The notes beneath the pieces were generated by a model, which searched no databases, was not told the origin of the DNA, and saw only the letters and a list, made by a program, of their open reading frames with translations. A program made the translations under genes and the position numbers. From NCBI GenBank assembly GCA_002484335.1, contig DLJQ01000008.1:95111-118650 (forward strand): DNA of 23,540 nt, written 5' to 3'. The first letter of the stretch is position 1; each line of letters begins with the position of its first letter. Positions 15,410 through 22,476 of the stretch are shown piece after piece. This stretch comes from Flavobacteriales bacterium UBA7612. GTDB taxonomy: Bacteria; Bacteroidota; Bacteroidia; Flavobacteriales; Weeksellaceae.

Positions 15410-16972
15410 TTATTTGAAATATTCATCAGATGTTCTTTGTGGGCTTTTTACTTCAGGCCAAGTAGCTATTTTACCATTATTATCTGTAGCTAAAGTTCTT
15501 TTTTCACGACTAACTAAGTCTTTTTCTTGATCTGCCATATATGTCAAAGTACTTGTTAAAATAACATTGTTTTGAACTTCTTCAAAAACAATTTTATCAT
15601 AAGTATCTCTATTTGTATGCCATGTATAACCTCCATACCCCCAATTAAGAGAACTTAATCCAAAAGCAGGAACTCCAGCTGCTACAAAAGAGGCATTATC
15701 AGATCCTCCAGCACTTGGAACACCAGGAAAATCAGTTTTTATTTCATTTTTTACCCAAGAAGGAGTTGCATTTAACCAACGAGAAACGTATTCATAAGAT
15801 TTTTCGAAACCTGCACCATTTATGTAAACAACACGACCAGTTCCATTATCTTGATTAAATACAGCTTGTGTGTTTTTGATAATTTCTGGATGATCCTCAA
15901 CAAAAGCACGAGATCCATTTAAACCTTGTTCTTCACTTCCCCAAAGGCAAATAAGAATAGTTCTTTTATTATTAGGGTATAATTTTTTAATAGTGCGAAT
16001 GGTTTCTAACATAGTTATAGAACCTGTTCCGTTATCAGTTGCACCTTGTGCTCCATCCCAAGAATCGAAATGAGCAGAAAGTATAATATATTCATTAGGC
16101 TTTTCTTTTCCCTTTATTTCTCCTATGATATTAAATGTCTCTGTAGTTCCGTTATGTTTAGATTGTGTATCAACTTTTAATTTAGGGGAAACACCATTTT
16201 GTGCTAAACGGTATAACATTCCATAATCTTCATTAGAAATATCTAACATTGGAATTTTTTTTGTTTTAGCTCCAAAAATTCTATTTGCTCCCATAATGCC
16301 AGTCCAATTAGAAATAGCTAATGCCGCAGCACCATTTTTTTCTAAAACTTCTGGTAATGTATTATTTGTATATCCTGTTGTTTTTATAGAATTTGCCCAA
16401 GCTTCAGCTTCAGCTTTCTTTGTATCAGTTATTTTTTTATATAAATCTTCTTTTGCAAATTCTTTATATTGATAATCTGATCTTCCGTAGCGTTGATTTT
16501 GAGAAATTAATACAATTTTTCCTTTTACAGTTGGTAACCAAGCTTCGAATTCAGCTTTAGTTTTAAAAATAGGCATTGCTATTACATCAGCTATAAAAGG
16601 TTTCTTAGTAGCAGGAGACCACGCTAATTGAGTAGCGTCAATTGATTTTACACGAGGATAAGACATATCAACTTGTGTAGTTCCTCTTTCCCAAGCTTTC
16701 CAAGTTCCATAATTTTCTTTTCTAGCATCTATTCCCCATGATTGAAGTGTTTTTAAAGCCCATTCTCCAGCTTGGTTCATTTGAGGAGAACCAACTAATC
16801 GAGGACCAATTTTATCAAATAATTCGAAAGAAAACTTTTCTAATTGTGAATTATTTTCTACTTCATTTACAAAACTTTCAATCGTTGGATTTAATTTTTC
16901 TTGATTTTGGGCTTGAATTGTTTGGGTTGAAAGTATAATTGTAGAGTATACTAATGTGTTAATTAATTTCAT
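15410..16972 (-). CDS. Secreted M28 metallopeptidase (carboxypeptidase Q-like)
   Basis: A 520-residue exported zinc aminopeptidase/carboxypeptidase of family M28. The signal peptide covers residues 1-21 (MKLINTLVYS to QTIQA). A protease-associated-like insert spans about 120-280. The dinuclear zinc site is complete: H301 and D313 in HFDSWDGAQGATDNGTG, E347-E348 in GSEEQGLNGSRAF, D375 in NQDNGTGR, and H452 in WHTNRDTYDK. The arrangement matches the plasma glutamate carboxypeptidase (carboxypeptidase Q) subgroup, which releases residues from short peptides. There is no lipobox and no type IX sorting domain, so it is probably periplasmic or released. It follows the AlbA_2-like gene on the same strand after nine bases, suggesting a shared transcript despite the unlike functions. 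Confidence 0.92.
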   Translation of the reverse strand: MKLINTLVYSTIILSTQTIQAQNQEKLNPTIESFVNEVENNSQLEKFSFELFDKIGPRLVGSPQMNQAGEWALKTLQSWGIDARKENYGTWKAWERGTTQVDMSYPRVKSIDATQLAWSPATKKPFIADVIAMPIFKTKAEFEAWLPTVKGKIVLISQNQRYGRSDYQYKEFAKEDLYKKITDTKKAEAEAWANSIKTTGYTNNTLPEVLEKNGAAALAISNWTGIMGANRIFGAKTKKIPMLDISNEDYGMLYRLAQNGVSPKLKVDTQSKHNGTTETFNIIGEIKGKEKPNEYIILSAHFDSWDGAQGATDNGTGSITMLETIRTIKKLYPNNKRTILICLWGSEEQGLNGSRAFVEDHPEIIKNTQAVFNQDNGTGRVVYINGAGFEKSYEYVSRWLNATPSWVKNEIKTDFPGVPSAGGSDNASFVAAGVPAFGLSSLNWGYGGYTWHTNRDTYDKIVFEEVQNNVILTSTLTYMADQEKDLVSREKRTLATDNNGKIATWPEVKSPQRTSDEYFK

Positions 16973-16981
16973 TGAATGATA

Positions 16982-18001
16982 TTATTTTATTATTTTAATG
17001 ATTTTATTATTTTGACGAATAAAAATTTTATCAGGATTATAAGCGTTGGATAATTTTGATTCTTCATTTAGGGGATATACGATAATACATAAAACAAGGA
17101 AATCATCATAATCTATAATTTCTAAATTTATATTTTTATATAAGAATCGATCTTTAGAAAAATTAGTATGTAATATTTTATAATAATTTTTTATTTCTTG
17201 GTCACTTAGAACACTTTCTATAAAATTATCAGGATGATATCCGACAAATAAAATCCCCCCTTTATCATGTAACATAGAATATATGTTCTCTTCTATTTCT
17301 TGAGTACAGTTTTCTTCTAGAAAAGAAACATAATTATATTTTTTATGATTAATTAAATGTTCATATAAATTTCTGAAATGAAACTCTTCATCGAATACTT
17401 TATTTAGAAAGATTTGTCTAGCATAATGTTGCCAATTAAATGGTGTATCTAAAATATAAGAGCTTTCATTTTTTAAATTTAATGCTTCGTAACTTTGTTT
17501 TTTTATTAAAACTTTTATGTTTTCTAAATTATAGTTTAATTCATTTAAAATTGAATATTCTTTAATAAGATTATTTAATTGTTTAGTATATTTATTAGTG
17601 TCAATCTCTTCTAAACTAAAAATTTCATGTTCTATATTTTCAGAATAGGATGTATTTATTTTAAATGATAAAGTTATTCCTAAAGGAAAAACATTTTTAT
17701 TAGGAATAATCACAATATTTTCTTGATTAAGTAACTTTAGAAAGTTGTAATTATCTTTTTTTGGTTCAGAAATATCAAAATTAATTTTATTTATAGCTTT
17801 TTTATTAATTGTATTACTATCTATTTTTATTAAACCATCATTAGTTATAATTTCTAAATAATTATTAATAAATTCAAAAGCTTTTTTTCTAGAAACTAAA
17901 ATATTATGGTCATTAAATTCAGTTTTTAGATTTTCTTGAGATAACTCACAAAATCGGGTTTGGACAATATAAGTTAAAGGAGGTAAAGTTTTTTTATTCA
18001 T
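16982..18001 (-). CDS. Uncharacterised protein with a degenerate AlbA_2/Schlafen-like domain
   Basis: A 339-residue protein of unknown function. The C-terminal part, about residues 222-339, follows the AlbA_2 (Schlafen-type, PF04326) pattern: an E-x-x-x-I helix (SFLEENCTQEIEENIYSML), the GGILFVGY strand at 248-255 where canonical domains have GG-xLxIGV, an IDYDDFLVLCIIVYP strand, and the closing PDKIFIRQNNKI at 323-334 that resembles K-xYxRxN. The usual AFAN segment before GG is missing, so the call is tentative. Residues 1-220 show no recognisable domain; they are rich in Lys, Asn and Ile with mixed helix and strand. No signal peptide is present. Base composition is among the most AT-rich of the window, which hints at an accessory gene. 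It is nine bases upstream of the M28 gene. Confidence 0.6.
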   Translation of the reverse strand: MNKKTLPPLTYIVQTRFCELSQENLKTEFNDHNILVSRKKAFEFINNYLEIITNDGLIKIDSNTINKKAINKINFDISEPKKDNYNFLKLLNQENIVIIPNKNVFPLGITLSFKINTSYSENIEHEIFSLEEIDTNKYTKQLNNLIKEYSILNELNYNLENIKVLIKKQSYEALNLKNESSYILDTPFNWQHYARQIFLNKVFDEEFHFRNLYEHLINHKKYNYVSFLEENCTQEIEENIYSMLHDKGGILFVGYHPDNFIESVLSDQEIKNYYKILHTNFSKDRFLYKNINLEIIDYDDFLVLCIIVYPLNEESKLSNAYNPDKIFIRQNNKIIKIIK

Positions 18002-18099
18002 ATCAAAATATAGTTTCAGTCAAAATACAATTTACATAAAGAAATTAAAATATATTTCATTTGTTTAAAGTTTTTTTGATTAATTATTAACACGATATT

Positions 18100-18135
18100 A
18101 ATTAATTAAATTATTTGTTAAACAATTAATTAAAT
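18100..18135. repeat. AT-rich direct repeats upstream of the AlbA_2-like gene
   Basis: AATTAATTAAAT occurs at 18100-18111 and again at 18124-18135, a 24-base period, with the palindrome TTGTT-A-AACAA (18115-18125) between and touching the second copy. It lies about 100 bases upstream of the minus-strand start at 18001. The rest of the 285-base gap (18002-18286) holds a terminator and otherwise only AT-rich sequence. It may be a regulatory site, or chance in such AT-rich DNA. Confidence 0.3.
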
Positions 18136-18162
18136 CTTGAATAAATTATATAATGAATAAAA

Positions 18163-18196
18163 AAATCCTTAAATCATTTTAATGATTTAAGGATTT
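18163..18196 (-). terminator. Intrinsic terminator after the S1/P1 nuclease gene
   Basis: A 16-bp perfect stem (AAATCCTTAAATCATT at 18163-18178 with its complement at 18181-18196) with a minimal loop. On the minus strand it runs into TTTTTATTC. It lies about 90 bases past the nuclease stop and upstream of the AlbA_2-like gene. Confidence 0.75.
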
Positions 18197-18286
18197 GTAA
18201 TCAACTAAACTAACTATAATTATGATATAATATATTATTATATATACTTAAATATAGTGAATATAATTAAAAATAAAAAATTTGAT

Positions 18287-19078
18287 TTATTTAAAAATAC
18301 TATCTAGTACTTTAGCAAGTCGTAAACCTCCTTTTAATAATTGATCTTCTACAGTATATTTATATTCGTAATGATAACGATAACCTAATTTTTCGTCCAT
18401 TTTTACATTAGCATATATTTTGTTTGCTATAACATAAGAACCATAAATCCAGTCAGCATAATTTCCTTCTTGAATAGCTTTTCTTTCTTGTTTTGTTTCT
18501 ATATCTAATAAATTAGAATATTCAGTATATGAATAGTTTTCATAATCAACTAATTTTGAATCCCAAACAGTGTGTATGTTAACTTTATCTTTAAACCAAT
18601 CTACTTTTATTCTATTTCCTCCTAAATCATCTGGTCGACCTACGTGTAATGGTTGATGAACATCTCCGAAAATATGAATCAAAAAGTATAGATCATGTTG
18701 TTTTTCTTCAAGAGTAAGATTTTTATTGTTTTTTAATTCATTCATTAAAAATAAACCTTTCTTATATGCATTTTCATCTGAAGATTTTTCTAAAACTTCA
18801 TCAAATTGTTGACGATTAAGATCTCCAGGTACATTTACATAATGATATGATTCTGTATGTTTCCATGAGTCATCAGATTTTATAAAATCAGGCCAGTTAG
18901 CCCAATAAGCTAATTTTTGTGGACCAATAATTTTAGAGATTTCCTTACGTGTTTTTTTATTAATATGCTGCTCTGCAATTTGCGCAATAACACGATGACC
19001 TGTTAATCCCCATGCTAAAGCATTATTAGAAACTAAAAAAGTTCCTAAAAGCATTAATCCTCCTACTACTTTTTTCAT
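18287..19078 (-). CDS. Secreted S1/P1-type zinc nuclease
   Basis: A 263-residue exported nuclease of the S1/P1 family, which cuts single-stranded DNA and RNA and removes 3'-phosphates using three zinc ions. The signal peptide ends at ALA and the mature protein begins with Trp23, required because the terminal amino group of Trp1 binds zinc in P1. All nine expected ligands are found: W23, H28 (WGLTGH), D64, H80, H135 and D139 (HIFGDVHQPLH), H145, H169 and D173 (HTVWD). The frame is open to an upstream ATG at 19108, but the start at 19078 gives a normal signal peptide, and a TAnnTTTG box at 19098-19105 would put the transcript start downstream of 19108. It likely scavenges extracellular nucleic acids. 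Monocistronic. Confidence 0.92.
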   Translation of the reverse strand: MKKVVGGLMLLGTFLVSNNALAWGLTGHRVIAQIAEQHINKKTRKEISKIIGPQKLAYWANWPDFIKSDDSWKHTESYHYVNVPGDLNRQQFDEVLEKSSDENAYKKGLFLMNELKNNKNLTLEEKQHDLYFLIHIFGDVHQPLHVGRPDDLGGNRIKVDWFKDKVNIHTVWDSKLVDYENYSYTEYSNLLDIETKQERKAIQEGNYADWIYGSYVIANKIYANVKMDEKLGYRYHYEYKYTVEDQLLKGGLRLAKVLDSIFK

Positions 19079-19097
19079 TATATGAATATCGTTTTTA

Positions 19098-19105
19098 CAA
19101 AGATA
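19098..19105 (-). promoter_or_regulatory. -7 box candidate for the S1/P1 nuclease gene
   Basis: On the minus strand TATCTTTG matches TAnnTTTG, ending 19 bases before the ATG at 19078. It overlaps the region between that ATG and the longer start at 19108, and so argues for the shorter protein. No -33 TTG is obvious. Confidence 0.5.
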
Positions 19106-19184
19106 CAAAAGTGGGATTATTGAGAATTAAACATTTGTTTATTTTTTTATTTATATAATACTATTAAAATTTCAGTACTTTGTT

Positions 19185-19217
19185 TTGCATAATACTAAAA
19201 TTATTTTATATATTTGT
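19185..19217 (+). promoter_or_regulatory. padR-pspC promoter
   Basis: A TTG at 19185-19187 (in TTTTGC) and TATATTTG at 19210-19217 are separated by 22 bases, within the TTG-N17-23-TAnnTTTG form described for flavobacteria. This is the best complete promoter in the window. The start of transcription would fall near 19222-19225, about 20 bases before the padR ATG. Confidence 0.6.
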
Positions 19218-19226
19218 ATTACAAAA
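19214..19226. promoter_or_regulatory. Palindrome over the padR -7 box, possible autoregulatory operator
   Basis: TTTGTA-T-TACAAA is a perfect 6+1+6 dyad that begins inside the -7 box and spans the predicted transcription start. PadR repressors commonly bind dyads at their own promoters, so an autoregulatory operator is plausible. Binding has not been shown, and the motif is short. Confidence 0.4.
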
Positions 19227-19242
19227 TAAATAAGTCGTTCTT

Positions 19243-19584
19243 ATGAATATAGAGAAAACAAAAGTACAAATGCGAAAAGGAGTACTTGAATATTGTATTC
19301 TCAGCATTATTGAAAAAGGAGATGCCTATGCATCAGATATAATTGATGAATTGAAAAAAGCGGAAATGATAGTTGTAGAAGGAACTTTATATCCACTTTT
19401 AACAAGATTAAAAAATGATGACCTTTTACAATATCGTTGGGAAGAATCTACTTCTGGTCCTCCACGTAAATATTATGCATTAACAGATCAAGGAATAGAA
19501 TTTCTTAAAGAATTATCCGAAACATGGAATCAGCTTATAGAGGCTGTAAATAAAGTAACACTAGAAAAGCACAAAAATGGATAA
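19243..19584 (+). CDS. PadR-family transcriptional repressor
   Basis: A 113-residue winged-helix regulator of the short PadR group. The winged helix is clear: QMRKGVLEYCILSIIEKGDAYASDIIDELKKAEMIVVEGTLYPLLTRLKNDDLLQYRW, with the recognition helix around EGTLYPLLTRLKNDDLL (47-63) and the wing EESTSGPPRKYYALTDQG (66-83), including the diagnostic SGPPRKYY. A single C-terminal helix (EFLKELSETWNQLIEAVNKVT) provides dimerisation. PadR proteins repress by binding dyads at promoters, and a matching palindrome overlaps its own promoter. It overlaps the PspC gene by eight bases, a conserved pairing in Bacteroidota in which PadR is thought to control the envelope gene. The inducer is unknown. Confidence 0.93.
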   Translation: MNIEKTKVQMRKGVLEYCILSIIEKGDAYASDIIDELKKAEMIVVEGTLYPLLTRLKNDDLLQYRWEESTSGPPRKYYALTDQGIEFLKELSETWNQLIEAVNKVTLEKHKNG

Positions 19585-21325
19585 AACAATATCAATCAGT
19601 TTAGGAGGTTTCTCTTTCATCTTAGATGAAATTGCCTACAATAAATTAAAGATATATCTAGAAGATGTAAAAAAGTCTTTAAGAGGTACAGATGGTATAG
19701 AAGATATTATAGAAGATGTAGAAATTCGTATATCTGAATTATTTAGAGAGCGTATACAATATAGAGAAGTTGTAAGTGAAAGTGATGTTGATGCAGTTAT
19801 AGAAATAATGGGACATCCTGATCAGTATATTTATGAAGATGAAGATTCAAATGAATCTAGTCATCATAAATCGCAAAATAATCAATCATCATTAGGAGGA
19901 CAGTATGGAACAAAAAAGCGCTTGTATAGAGATCCAGATGATACAATTATTTCAGGACTTTCATCTGGTTTAGCACATTATTTAGGTGTAGATCCTTGGT
20001 TTATTCGTGCAATATGGTTGGTGTTAGGAATATTGGGTGTATTTACAAAAGGTGTGTCTTTACTGTTTGTCTTATTTTGTTACTTTATATTGTTAATTTT
20101 TGTGCAAAAAGCTAGAACTACATCTCAAAAATTACAGATGTATGGGCAGCCAGCTAATATAGATACATTAAAAAAAAATGTAGAACAAGCTTCTGAAGCA
20201 GTTCTTAGTGGGAGTAAAGAATTAAGTAATAGATTAGGTGGCGTTTTTGAGCTTTTTGGTCGAATAATACTTTGGTTTTTAGGTTTTATAATTCTTGTAG
20301 TAGGATTAAGTCTTATTATTGGAGGTTTCTTTTTAATTTTCACTTCTTGGACTGATATTCCAACAGAATTATTTGGTTATTTAGTTGAAGAGAAATGGAT
20401 GAGTCTTGCTGCAAAAATTATAGGTGGAATTTTAGTGATTATTCCAGGTATATTATTAACAATTTTAGGAGTTAAATGTTTTTGGAATAAAGCAAGAGTT
20501 AGTAAAAGTATTATTATAAGTTCTCTTGTAATTTGGTTTATAGCATTACTTGGTTTTGCAGCTATTACTTTAAATACGATAAGTAAATTTAGAAATTCTG
20601 TAGATGTTACTGATGAAAAAGTATTTAATATACCATCTGATACATTGAATATTGATTTTAGAAAGGAAGATGGAAAAAGTTTTGCTTATAAGTCTTTTAA
20701 TAATTTAGATCAATTAATTGATGAAAAAGGAAATTTAGTGATTTCTAAAAGAGAAGAATTTGAAATAGAAGAAAGTGATGATAATAATTTTCATTTAGAG
20801 ATCAAATACTCTTCTAAAGGAGGAACTGCAGTAGAGTCTAAACGTAATTTGGATGCTATACGATATAACTATTCTATAAATGGTAATAATTTAATTCTTG
20901 ATGAATTTCTTAAAGTTAGTAAAACAGGAAAGTTTAGAGATCAAGATGTAGATGTAAAATTATTTGTTCCTAAAAACAAAATTTTATTAATCAAAAATGC
21001 TGATTATGTAAGAATTAACAGTCGAAATTATGATTCTGATAATTTATATGATTTAAAGAATAATTCTATAAAATTTAATGGAAAAAAATTCGTATGTTTG
21101 GATTGTGATAATGATGAATCTTCTGAAGATGAAGGATATAACATTAATATAAAAGATGACAAAGATTCTGCGAAAGTTATTATAGACAAACACGGAATTA
21201 GAGTCCAAAATGGGCAAAACTCCGTTGGAGTAGGACATATAAAAAATACAAGTCAACAAATAAACTATAAAGATGATACAGATTCTATTAACATTAACTA
21301 CGGAAGTAATTCAAAAAATCGTTGA
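19577..21325 (+). CDS. PspC-domain envelope protein with extracytoplasmic beta domain
   Basis: A 582-residue inner-membrane protein. The cytosolic N-terminal part, residues 1-90, starts MDKTISISLGGFSFILDEIAYNKLKIYLEDVKKSL and carries a predicted helical region conserved in Bacteroidota PspC proteins. The PspC domain is at about 113-178 (KKRLYRDPDDTIISGLSSGLAHYLGVDPWFIRAIW), with its hydrophobic segment. Further membrane segments lie near 229-256, 279-301 and 310-335. Residues 336-582 are polar and strand-rich, resembling the DUF4097-type beta region found after PspC in this phylum, and should be outside the membrane. PspC senses or counters membrane stress in proteobacteria; that role is inferred here. 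It is cotranscribed and translationally coupled with padR. A strong terminator follows. Confidence 0.9.
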   Translation: MDKTISISLGGFSFILDEIAYNKLKIYLEDVKKSLRGTDGIEDIIEDVEIRISELFRERIQYREVVSESDVDAVIEIMGHPDQYIYEDEDSNESSHHKSQNNQSSLGGQYGTKKRLYRDPDDTIISGLSSGLAHYLGVDPWFIRAIWLVLGILGVFTKGVSLLFVLFCYFILLIFVQKARTTSQKLQMYGQPANIDTLKKNVEQASEAVLSGSKELSNRLGGVFELFGRIILWFLGFIILVVGLSLIIGGFFLIFTSWTDIPTELFGYLVEEKWMSLAAKIIGGILVIIPGILLTILGVKCFWNKARVSKSIIISSLVIWFIALLGFAAITLNTISKFRNSVDVTDEKVFNIPSDTLNIDFRKEDGKSFAYKSFNNLDQLIDEKGNLVISKREEFEIEESDDNNFHLEIKYSSKGGTAVESKRNLDAIRYNYSINGNNLILDEFLKVSKTGKFRDQDVDVKLFVPKNKILLIKNADYVRINSRNYDSDNLYDLKNNSIKFNGKKFVCLDCDNDESSEDEGYNINIKDDKDSAKVIIDKHGIRVQNGQNSVGVGHIKNTSQQINYKDDTDSININYGSNSKNR

Positions 21326-21372
21326 TTTCTTCGCTTAAACTTATGAAGTAAATTTTATATTTTAAAATATAC

Positions 21373-21408
21373 AAAAAGGTTATTCTCTGGATTGAGAATA
21401 ACCTTTTT
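21373..21408 (+). terminator. Intrinsic terminator after the PspC gene
   Basis: A 15-bp perfect stem AAAAAGGTTATTCTC / GAGAATAACCTTTTT with loop tggatt, 47 bases after the stop codon, closing the padR-pspC operon. Confidence 0.88.
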
Positions 21409-21461
21409 TATTTAGTAATTTATCAATTTCATAAAATTTAGATATATCGGATCAAGTTTTC

Positions 21462-21469
21462 TAAATTTG
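21462..21469 (+). promoter_or_regulatory. -7 box of the acyltransferase-menI-menF unit
   Basis: TAAATTTG matches TAnnTTTG and lies 21 bases before the ATG at 21491. The TTG that would give a longer frame from 21467 is part of this box and cannot be translated if the box is used. A -33 TTG is not obvious. Confidence 0.5.
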
Positions 21470-21490
21470 CATACACAAAATCGCATAATT

Positions 21491-22051
21491 ATGAAAAAAT
21501 TGATTGGTAAATTCCTATATTTTTTAGGAGGATGGAAACTTGATAATCATCTCGATTTATCAAAAATTGATAAATGTATTTTAGTCTGTGCTCCACATAC
21601 TTCTAATTGGGATTTTTACTATACAATTTTAGGCTTTTGGCAAATGGGAATTCCTATGAAAATGTTTATAAAAGATGCGTGGACAAAACCATGGTACGGT
21701 TATTTTATAAAAAAATTAGGAGGAATTGGTGTAGATAGATCTCAACGACATAATATGGTCGATTTTGCTTCAAATTTATTAAAAGAATCAAATCATTTAT
21801 ATTTAATTAATACACCAGAAGGAACTCGATCTAGAGCTGAAAAATGGAAAAATGGATTTTTTTATATTGCTCAGAAAGCTGATGTTCCTATTATGTTGGC
21901 TTACTGCGATTTTAAGAAAAAAAGAGCAGGTATTTCTAAAATTGTTACAACAGAAAATAAATCGTTAGAAGAAGTGATGGAAGAAATTCAGGAATTTTAT
22001 AAAGATATTTCTGCAAAATATCCAGAACTTTATAACAAGAAAATTTATTAA
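21491..22051 (+). CDS. PlsC-type acyltransferase
   Basis: A 186-residue glycerolipid-type acyltransferase (PlsC/LPLAT superfamily). The catalytic HX4D is H36-D41 in APHTSNWDF, the second block follows with MKMFIKDAWTKPWYG (56-70), and the third block PEGTRSR is at 109-115. A VPIMLAYCDF strand at 132-141 completes the core. It matches the short Bacteroidota subgroup that lacks a strong N-terminal membrane anchor, often annotated as 1-acyl-sn-glycerol-3-phosphate acyltransferase; the acceptor lipid is not certain. The start at 21491 is chosen because the longer frame begins in the promoter box. Its stop codon overlaps the first base of the menI ATG, so it is the first gene of a coupled unit with the menaquinone genes. 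Confidence 0.88.
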   Translation: MKKLIGKFLYFLGGWKLDNHLDLSKIDKCILVCAPHTSNWDFYYTILGFWQMGIPMKMFIKDAWTKPWYGYFIKKLGGIGVDRSQRHNMVDFASNLLKESNHLYLINTPEGTRSRAEKWKNGFFYIAQKADVPIMLAYCDFKKKRAGISKIVTTENKSLEEVMEEIQEFYKDISAKYPELYNKKIY

Positions 22052-22476
22052 TGATGGATGAAAAAAATAAATTAACTCAGTTTCAAGAAATGTCTAAGAA
22101 TACATTGATTGATACATTGGATATAGAATATACAGCTGTTGGAAAAGATTTTTTATCAGCAAAAATGCCAGTAACATCAAAAGTACATCAACCATTTGGT
22201 TTGTTACATGGAGGAGCTTCAATTGTTTTGGCTGAAACTTTGGGAAGTATGTTGTCAAACTTATTATTAGATTCTGATGATTTTGTTGCTGTAGGTCAAC
22301 ATGTAGATGCAAACCATCTACGACCAAAAACAGATGGAACTGTTTTTGGACATGCAACGGTTGTAAAGCAAGGTAGAACATCTCATTTAATAAAAATTGA
22401 GATAAAAGACGAAAATGACAAATTAATCTGTTATACTCATTTAACAAACGCAATTATACCTAAAAAAAATGGTTAA
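22051..22476 (+). CDS. menI: Hotdog thioesterase, probable DHNA-CoA thioesterase MenI
   Basis: A 141-residue PaaI/YdiI-type hotdog-fold acyl-CoA thioesterase. The central helix motif HQPFGLLHGGASIVLAETLGS holds the triad Q47, H53 and E62, which aligns with Gln48, His54 and Glu63 of E. coli YdiI, the 1,4-dihydroxy-2-naphthoyl-CoA thioesterase. The strand VGQHVDANHLRP and the C-terminal strands GRTSHLIKIEIKDENDKLICYTHLTNAII are typical. Family alone would also allow phenylacetate or other aryl-CoA substrates; the adjacent menF gene makes DHNA-CoA, the penultimate part of menaquinone synthesis, the likely substrate. The ATG overlaps the acyltransferase stop by one base, and the 3' end overlaps menF by eight bases. 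A second Met follows directly (MM), so translation may begin at either. Confidence 0.85.
   Translation: MMDEKNKLTQFQEMSKNTLIDTLDIEYTAVGKDFLSAKMPVTSKVHQPFGLLHGGASIVLAETLGSMLSNLLLDSDDFVAVGQHVDANHLRPKTDGTVFGHATVVKQGRTSHLIKIEIKDENDKLICYTHLTNAIIPKKNG

Noticed and set aside
22094..22453. Minus-strand open frame of 119 codons over menI
   Set aside because: Mirror of the menI coding sequence; Leu/Gln/His-rich peptide without recognisable domain.
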